From: Sphingomonadales bacterium
GTDB taxonomy: Bacteria; Pseudomonadota; Alphaproteobacteria; Sphingomonadales; Sphingomonadaceae
Direction of reading: 5' to 3'
Length of the DNA stretch: 64,000 bases
Assembly (NCBI GenBank): GCA_016720115.1
Contig: JADJXT010000002.1
Location: forward strand, 186,001-250,000
Under the pieces are notes generated by a model that did no database searches, was not told where the DNA came from, and saw only the letters and a list, made by a program, of their open reading frames with translations. This document shows positions 58,936 through 64,000 of this stretch, piece after piece (the first letter of the stretch is position 1; every line of letters starts with the position of its first letter). A program made the position numbers and the translations under genes.

Positions 58936-58962
58936 TGGCTGGGGAAGATGTGTTGCGTACCA

Positions 58963-59250
58963 TCACTCAATCACCTTCGGCACGCCAAAGAAACTGCCTT
59001 CGCGGGCGGGCGCATTGGCGAGCACTTTTTCACGCACATCCCCATCGGTAACGACATCGTCGCGCAGGCGCAGATGGTTGGGGATGACGGCGGTCATCGG
59101 CTCGACGCCGGTCACGTCGACCTCGCCCAGTTGCTCGACCCAGGCGAGGATGCCGTTCAGCTCCCCTACCATCTTATCGGCCTCTTCGTCACTGATCGCG
59201 ATGCGGGAGAGCCGCGCGATCTTGTTCACGGTATCTTTATCGACAGACAT
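58963..59250 (-). CDS. gatC: Aspartyl/glutamyl-tRNA amidotransferase subunit C
   Basis: 95 residues from ATG 59250 (frame open to 59286). Small GatC that holds GatA and GatB together. VNKIARLSRIAISDEEADKM and the LRDDVVTDGDVREKVLANAPAREGSFFGVPKVIE ending are the family motifs. It is the first gene of the operon; gatA begins 130 bases downstream across the inverted repeat. Confidence 0.96.
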   Translation of the reverse strand: MSVDKDTVNKIARLSRIAISDEEADKMVGELNGILAWVEQLGEVDVTGVEPMTAVIPNHLRLRDDVVTDGDVREKVLANAPAREGSFFGVPKVIE

Positions 59251-59389
59251 GAACGGGCAGCTAGCATTGTGCAGTCGCAGCATCAACCGCCAAAACTGCG
59301 CTTTTCAGCCCCGGTTCAAATATCCGGTGCTATTTTGTGCCAATTCGCTAAATGCCGCCCGAAGACCATAGCAAACGGATATCCCAAAC

Positions 59390-60502
59390 GTGGCCCGCAA
59401 ATTTCTTTACCTCATCGCTGCCATCATCACGCTGGTGATCGCAGGCGGCTTTGTCGTGCGTATCTATGAAAAGGAACTCACCGAGTTCGCTTTCGTGCCG
59501 ACCACCAAATTCGAAGAGCAAAAGGCCTTTGCCACCAGTATTTATGACGACCCGAAAATGTGGTTCGCGCGTGGACGCGGTGGGGCGGATAATGTGACCG
59601 GCTGGCAACCGGCAGGGGCCGAAAAGATCGAGGTTCCGGGGCCCGCTGCAATCTTTTTCATCCACCCGACATCCTTCATGGAAAAGACGCACTGGAATGC
59701 GCCGCTCGACGACCAGGTGTCGCAAGACCGGGCGCGGCTTTTCCTGCGCGGCCTTGCCTCGCCTTTTGCGGCGTCGGGCGAAATCTGGGCACCGCGCTAT
59801 CGCCAGGCAGCCATTGGTGCGTTCCTCACGGCCAAGCCCGAAGGGCAGATGGCGCTTGATGCCGCCTACAAGGACGTCCTGCTCGCCTTCGACGATTTTG
59901 TTGCCAAGGTGCAGAAAGACCGCCCCATCATTCTTGCAGGCCACAGCCAGGGCGCACTGCACCTGACGCACCTGCTGAAAGATAGGGTCGCAGACAAGCC
60001 GATCGCCAAGCGCATCGTCGCGGCCTACACAGTCGGCTGGCCGGTATCGATCGACACCGACCTGCCCGAAATGGGCCTGCCTGCCTGCGCCTCGCCCGAT
60101 CAGACGGGCTGCATCATGGCATGGCAAAGCTTTGCCGAACCCGCCGAATATGAGCGTATCCTGAAGGTCTATGATTCGACCACGGGTTTCAACGGCCAAT
60201 CGCGCGCCAACACCAACATGCTGTGCACCAACCCGCTGACCGGCGGCGGCGCACCGGAAGCAGGCGTTGAGGCCAATCTCGGCACGCTCAAACCATCGGA
60301 CGACATGAAGACCGGCGAACTGGTGAAGGCCGCCGTCCCTGCCCGTTGCGATCAGCGCGGTTTCCTTCTGATCGGCGACCCGCCCGAAGTCGGCCCCTAT
60401 GTGCTGCCGGGCAATAATTATCACGTCTATGACTATCCGCTGTTCTGGGCGAATGTCCGTGCGGATGCCCTTTGGAGGGTGCAGAAATTTTTGGCGCGGT
60501 GA
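59390..60502 (+). CDS. DUF3089 family alpha/beta-hydrolase-like protein
   Basis: 370 residues from GTG 59390. An N-terminal membrane anchor (about 5-25) precedes a DUF3089 domain with the lipase-like elbow GHSQGALH and conserved IFFIHPTSFM, APRYRQAAIGAF and YHVYDYPLFWANVR segments. A catalytic Ser-His-Asp set is plausible, but no substrate is known. The protein should face the periplasm. It is followed by a repeat element before ruvX. Confidence 0.88.
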   Translation: MARKFLYLIAAIITLVIAGGFVVRIYEKELTEFAFVPTTKFEEQKAFATSIYDDPKMWFARGRGGADNVTGWQPAGAEKIEVPGPAAIFFIHPTSFMEKTHWNAPLDDQVSQDRARLFLRGLASPFAASGEIWAPRYRQAAIGAFLTAKPEGQMALDAAYKDVLLAFDDFVAKVQKDRPIILAGHSQGALHLTHLLKDRVADKPIAKRIVAAYTVGWPVSIDTDLPEMGLPACASPDQTGCIMAWQSFAEPAEYERILKVYDSTTGFNGQSRANTNMLCTNPLTGGGAPEAGVEANLGTLKPSDDMKTGELVKAAVPARCDQRGFLLIGDPPEVGPYVLPGNNYHVYDYPLFWANVRADALWRVQKFLAR

Positions 60503-60529
60503 GGATCGTTTCACTTTTTTCCAAAAGTT

Positions 60530-60614
60530 CGTCATTCCCGCGAAGGCGGGAATCCAACTCCTGCCGCGTAAATTTTCACCACAGGGGTTGGCCCCCCGCC
60601 TTCGCGGGGGTGAC
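60530..60614. repeat. Composite palindromic repeat element between DUF3089 gene and ruvX
   Basis: Arms GTCATTCCCGCGAAGGCGGG (60531-60550) and CCCCCGCCTTCGCGGGGGTGAC (60593-60614), with inner CCAACTCC / GGGGTTGG pairing. Same family as 28178-28284. Confidence 0.75.
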
Positions 60615-60635
60615 GAGTTGCTATAGAGGCAAACG

Positions 60636-61100
60636 ATGGCCCTGATCACCACCTCCGCCCCCGAATATCGCGACGCCCTGCCCGAAGGCGGTGTGCTGAT
60701 CGGGCTCGATGTCGGCAGCAAGACGATCGGCACCGCCTTTTGCGATGCCGGGTGGAGCTTCGCCTCCCCCGCCGACCTTATCGTGCGCAGCAAATTCGCC
60801 AGGGACAAGACGCGACTGGAGGCGGCCATCGCCAGCAGGCCCACCGCAGGCATCGTGATCGGCCTGCCCATCAACATGGACAGCAGCGAAAGCCCGCGCA
60901 GCCAGTCAAGCCGCGCCTTTGCCCGCAATATCGCCGATCTCGGCCTGCCGATCCTGCTCTGGGACGAACGCTGGTCCACCGCCGCCGCCGAACGCTTCAT
61001 GATAGAAGCCGACCTCAGCCGCGCCAAACGCGCCGAACGGATCGACAGCGCCGCCGCTGCGCATATTTTGCAGGGCGCGATTGATGCACTCACTTCCTAA
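60636..61100 (+). CDS. ruvX: Putative pre-16S rRNA nuclease RuvX/YqgF
   Basis: 154 residues with an RNase H-like fold. GLDVGSKTIGTAFCD carries the first catalytic Asp, GIVIGLPINMDSSESPRSQ the conserved loop, and LWDERWSTAAAERFM plus DSAAAAHILQGAID the later acidic residues. YqgF is thought to process the 5' end of 16S rRNA; the older Holliday-junction resolvase name persists. It lies upstream of pyrB with a repeat element between. Confidence 0.93.
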   Translation: MALITTSAPEYRDALPEGGVLIGLDVGSKTIGTAFCDAGWSFASPADLIVRSKFARDKTRLEAAIASRPTAGIVIGLPINMDSSESPRSQSSRAFARNIADLGLPILLWDERWSTAAAERFMIEADLSRAKRAERIDSAAAAHILQGAIDALTS

Positions 61101-61258
61101 CCCTCTCCTTTGGGAGAGGGTTGCGAAGAGTTAGCAGCTTGCTGCTTACTCGAAGCTGGGTGAGGGGTTTTGGCTTGTCGATAGCTCGCATCCCCTCACC
61201 AACTCCACCTAAGTCGCTCCGCTCCAAAGGCTTCATATCCTCTCCCTCGGGAGAGGAT
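61101..61258. repeat. Multi-hairpin repeat region between ruvX and pyrB
   Basis: Three palindromic parts: CCCTCTCCTTTGGGAGAGGG (61101-61120), a spaced pair AG(C)TGGGTGAGGGG / CCCCTCACCAACT (61154-61167 and 61192-61204), and ATCCTCTCCCTCGGGAGAGGAT (61237-61258). The CCCTCTCCC...GGGAGAGGG pattern is a typical dispersed bacterial repeat. The first part begins immediately after the ruvX stop and may terminate it. No gene is seen in the gap 61101-61305. Confidence 0.7.
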
Positions 61259-61305
61259 TTAGAGCCTTGTCCGTTTCGGTATTAGCGCCTAAGGCACTGG
61301 CTTTA

Positions 61306-62301
61306 ATGACATCGCCATCGACAGCTTCACCGGGCCGCTTTCCAGCAGGTTCCGCCGCCTTCCCGCACCGGCATTTGCTGGGTATAGCAGGGCTCCAGCC
61401 TTGGGAAATCGAGTTCATATTATCCGAGGCGGAACAATGGGTTGCGCTCAACCGTTCGAGTGCAGCCAAGCATGATGATCGGCTGCGCGGGCTGACCATC
61501 ATCAACGCCTTTTTCGAAAACAGCACGCGCACGCTGCTGTCCTTCGAGATTGCGGGCAAGCGGCTGGGGGCCGATGTGGTCAACATGCATGTCGCGCAAT
61601 CGAGCACCAAGAAAGGCGAAACGCTGATCGACACCGCGATGACGCTGAATGCAATGCGCGCCGATGCCATCGTCATCCGCCATGCCAGTTCGGGCGCGGT
61701 CGATCTGATTTCGCAAAAGGTCGATTGTCCCGTGCTCAACGCAGGCGACGGCACGCACGAACATCCGACGCAGGCGCTGCTCGACGCGCTGACCATCCGC
61801 CGCCGCAAGGGAAGGATCGACGGACTAACCGTCACCATTTGCGGCGACATCCTGCATAGCCGCGTTGCCCGTTCGAACATGATCAGCCTGACGACGCTGG
61901 GAGCGCAGGTGCGGGTGGTCGCCCCCCCTGCCCTGATGCCCGAAGGCATATCCGGCTTTGGCGTAGAGGCCTTCACCAATTTCGATGCGGCATTGCCCGG
62001 CAGCGACGTGGTGATGATGCTGCGCCTGCAGAATGAACGGATGCAGGGCGATTTCATCCCCTCCCCGCGCGAATTTTTCCATCTTTACGGGCTCGACTCA
62101 CGGCGGCTGGCGCTGGCCAAGCCCGATGCGCTGGTGATGCACCCCGGCCCGATGAACCGCGGCGTGGAGATTGCGAGCCACATCGCCGACGATCTTGAGC
62201 GTTCCGCCATAACCGAGCAGGTCGAAATGGGCGTGGCCGTGCGCATGGCCTGCCTCGACATATTGACGCGAAAGGCTCGCGCCGTGGAGGGCTGGTCATG
62301 A
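61306..62301 (+). CDS. pyrB: Aspartate carbamoyltransferase catalytic subunit
   Basis: First committed pyrimidine step: carbamoyl phosphate plus aspartate gives carbamoyl aspartate. 331 residues from ATG 61306 (MTSPSTASPGRF), the frame being open a little further upstream. The carbamoyl-phosphate motif FFENSTRTLLSFE, HASSGAVD, DGTHEHPTQALLD and HPGPMNRG are intact. It overlaps the following dihydroorotase-like gene by 4 bases. Confidence 0.96.
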   Translation: MTSPSTASPGRFPAGSAAFPHRHLLGIAGLQPWEIEFILSEAEQWVALNRSSAAKHDDRLRGLTIINAFFENSTRTLLSFEIAGKRLGADVVNMHVAQSSTKKGETLIDTAMTLNAMRADAIVIRHASSGAVDLISQKVDCPVLNAGDGTHEHPTQALLDALTIRRRKGRIDGLTVTICGDILHSRVARSNMISLTTLGAQVRVVAPPALMPEGISGFGVEAFTNFDAALPGSDVVMMLRLQNERMQGDFIPSPREFFHLYGLDSRRLALAKPDALVMHPGPMNRGVEIASHIADDLERSAITEQVEMGVAVRMACLDILTRKARAVEGWS

Positions 62302-63515
62302 GCGGCACCAACATTCTTGGCGGCGAGGTCATCCTTCCCGGCAAGGCAGCACCCGAAACCGTGCATCTGCATGTCTCGGGGGAACGCATCGTGCAGGTGG
62401 GCAAGGCCGATCCGCTCGGCGAACGTGTTGACGCCGACGGGTTGATTGTCGCACCCGGGATCATCGACCTTGGCGTGTTCGCAACCGACAAGCCTGCCTT
62501 CCGCTTCGGTGGCATCACCCGCGCTGCATTGATGCCCGATCAGTCGCCGGTGCATGACGATCCGGCCACGATCCGTTTTGCAGGCCGCAAGGGCAAACCC
62601 GATTTCTGGGTCCACCCGCTCGCCGCTGCGACCAAGGATCTCGACGGCCAGCGCATGGCAGAGATTGCCCTCATGAAAGAGGCGGGCGCGCTGGGCGTCG
62701 CAACCGGACGGCGCTGGATCGCCGATTCGGGAGCGATGCTGCGGCTGATACGCTATTGCGCGATGCTCGACATGCCGTTGTTCGTGCATAGCGAGGATGC
62801 CGGTTTGGCTGGCGACGCGGTTGCGACCACCGGCCTCAACGCTACACTGCTCGGGCTACCCAGCGCTTCGCCGACCGTCGAAACATTGGCGATCCAGCGC
62901 GATCTGGCGCTGGCGGCCGAAACCGGTGCACACGTACATTTCCGTCAGGTCACGACCGCTGCCGGACTGGACTTGATCCGCAAGGCCAAGGACAAGGCGG
63001 TGAATATCACATGTGGGATAACGCCGGCGCATTTGTTCCTTTCCGATACCGCGCTCACCGGCTTTCGCACTTTCGCCCACCTGTCCCCGCCGCTGCGAAG
63101 CGAAGAGGATCGGCTCGCCTGTATTTCGGCGGTTGCAGATGGCACGATCGACGTGATTTCGTCAGGCCACGACCCGCGCGGGCCGGAGGACAAGCGCCTT
63201 CCCTTTGCCGATGCAGCACCCGGCATGGCGGGGGCGGAAACGCTGCTTGCGCTGACGCTCAACCTCGTGCGCGACGGCCATATCTCGATAGGACGCCTGT
63301 TCGAATTGCTGGCAACAAATCCCGCAAAAATCCTGAAGGTTAATGCAGGGGCAATCGAAGTGGGGCGCGAGGCAGACCTGATCTTCATCGACACCGAAGC
63401 GCCCTGGCAGGTGGACAGCGACAGGATGGCGGCGATGGCGGGCAACACCCCGTTCGACAAGCTTCCCGTTCAGGGGCGGGTGCGCAAAATCATGAAGGGC
63501 GGCAAGATCATCTGA
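62298..63515 (+). CDS. Dihydroorotase-like protein lacking the metal-binding HxH (PyrC')
   Basis: 405 residues, amidohydrolase fold of the PyrC type. The segment where active enzymes read GLIDMHVHLREPG reads GIIDLGVFATDKP here (about 55-67), so both metal-binding histidines are replaced by Gly and Phe. The later VHFRQVTTA block and SGHDPRGPEDKRLPF are also altered, while the C-terminal NPAKIL and GREADLI segments are kept. Such non-catalytic homologues, best known in pseudomonads, support a dodecameric PyrB. The 4-base overlap with pyrB fits this role. A genuine dihydroorotase should be encoded elsewhere. Confidence 0.9.
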   Translation: MSGTNILGGEVILPGKAAPETVHLHVSGERIVQVGKADPLGERVDADGLIVAPGIIDLGVFATDKPAFRFGGITRAALMPDQSPVHDDPATIRFAGRKGKPDFWVHPLAAATKDLDGQRMAEIALMKEAGALGVATGRRWIADSGAMLRLIRYCAMLDMPLFVHSEDAGLAGDAVATTGLNATLLGLPSASPTVETLAIQRDLALAAETGAHVHFRQVTTAAGLDLIRKAKDKAVNITCGITPAHLFLSDTALTGFRTFAHLSPPLRSEEDRLACISAVADGTIDVISSGHDPRGPEDKRLPFADAAPGMAGAETLLALTLNLVRDGHISIGRLFELLATNPAKILKVNAGAIEVGREADLIFIDTEAPWQVDSDRMAAMAGNTPFDKLPVQGRVRKIMKGGKII

Positions 63516-63552
63516 TCCGCCGCCCTCCAGCAACCCTCAATTTTGTTCGCGA

Positions 63553-64000
63553 TTAACGCGCCGCGATTTTTACCGGCTTGCGCGCAGGCTTGGCGGCCAT
63601 ACGGACCGGGGCCGAGCCGCCGACCGTTTTCACAACACAATCGCCGCCAGCTTTCTTGATCTGGCTGCAAGCAGCGGCGGCCGCCTGATAATTGCCAAAA
63701 CCCGAAGCGGCGAGACGCGTCAACGTCTTGCCCTTGATATTCACGGTTGAACTTGCCGAGCTGAAGCCGTTCAGAATCTTGTGCTTGCGCGTGTACTGGT
63801 TCCAAGCCTTCTGGGCATTGCCTGCCGAGGAGAACGCGCCCAGTTGTACCAGGAACTTGCCCGCAGGCTTCGGCGACTCAGACGAAGTATCAGCAAGCGC
63901 CAATTTCACCGGCTTGGGTGCCGGAGCGGCCTCGACCGACTTGGCCGGGGTTTCCGGTGCCTTGATCAGCGGCGCTTCCGTTTCACCAACCGAAGCGACA
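63553..64000 (-). CDS. C-terminal part of a SPOR-domain protein, cut by the window edge
   Basis: The visible 148 codons (stop TAA at 63553) end in a SPOR domain (KFLVQLGAFSSAGNAQKAWNQYTRK ... FGNYQAAAAACSQIKKAGGDCVVK), which binds denuded glycan strands at the septum. It is preceded by a Pro/Ala/Lys/Glu-rich linker (AAPAPKPVK, KAPETPAKS). The frame stays open to the edge, so the start is outside and the in-frame GTG at 63909 is only internal. What precedes it (tetratricopeptide repeats or a membrane anchor are common) cannot be seen. Confidence 0.88.
   Translation of the reverse strand, partial: VASVGETEAPLIKAPETPAKSVEAAPAPKPVKLALADTSSESPKPAGKFLVQLGAFSSAGNAQKAWNQYTRKHKILNGFSSASSTVNIKGKTLTRLAASGFGNYQAAAAACSQIKKAGGDCVVKTVGGSAPVRMAAKPARKPVKIAAR

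Noticed and set aside
59348..61093. 581-codon minus-strand frame opposite the DUF3089 gene and ruvX
   Set aside because: It spans two well-supported plus-strand genes and a repeat element, and shows no domain.

Overview
The window is an ordinary chromosomal stretch of a Sphingomonadales alphaproteobacterium, with a base composition near 60 percent GC. Gene content and order support this: a ChpT-type phosphotransferase next to che genes, ffh-rpsP-rimM-trmD-rplS, tig-clpP-clpX, gatCAB, a giant Oar-like TonB-dependent receptor, S16 and trigger factor with charged Ala/Lys/Glu-rich tails, and dispersed GTCATTCCCGCGAAGGCGGG-type repeats. I placed it from gene content alone, so family and genus are inference. 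No plasmid, phage, transposase or CRISPR signal is visible.

Layout. 1-5.3 kb: ahcY with a candidate SAM-cycle operator, a secreted protein, a Prx5-type peroxiredoxin, and AMP nucleosidase coupled to a short-chain dehydrogenase. 5.3-10.3 kb: secreted YbjN-like and SIMPL proteins, an M2 peptidyl-dipeptidase, and a coupled membrane protein/hydrolase/GFA trio. 10.4-15.3 kb: a marR-emrA-emrB efflux operon, an HCCA-isomerase-like protein and a methyltransferase. 15.4-20.3 kb: asd and the ffh-rpsP-rimM-trmD-rplS translation/secretion operon. 20.5-28.1 kb: a GGDEF-EAL protein, the overlapping dapF-mtaB-ftsY-yciB set, a PuuD-like membrane protein, a nitroreductase and Fe superoxide dismutase.

28.3-33.1 kb is the most unusual region. 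It holds a sigma-54/PspF phage-shock locus with divergent pspF, a near-perfect -24/-12 promoter, a 59-residue membrane protein, an intercistronic hairpin and pspA-pspB-pspC. These are followed by six consecutive small genes, each encoding one N-terminal membrane helix and a coiled coil that resembles the tails of PspB and PspC. A 27-base identical repeat links the ends of pspC and the second array gene, which supports local duplication. I read this as an expanded envelope-stress sensor/effector set.

33-42.3 kb: sufE, a zinc-motif J-protein, a Yip1-like membrane protein, rnpB (RNase P RNA) abutting an ampD-type amidase, then a chpT-cheA-cheW-cheY-cheB-cheR cluster with no receptor or flagellar genes in view. 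42.4-52.9 kb: rluD-type pseudouridine synthase, rpoH, mtgA, the Oar-like receptor, clpX, clpP, tig and tRNA-Leu(UAG). 53-64 kb: three coupled secreted proteins including an M48 protease, gatC-gatA-gatB with two 45-codon frames overlapping the gatA/gatB junctions, a DUF3089 hydrolase, ruvX, pyrB with a metal-site-deficient dihydroorotase partner, and the end of a SPOR-domain gene.

Most genes are housekeeping genes in tight operons with 4-base overlaps. The parts that repay attention are the psp array, the two unlisted small frames in the gat operon, the che-ChpT arrangement, the inactive-looking PyrC, the rnpB promoter inside ampD, and several candidate operators.
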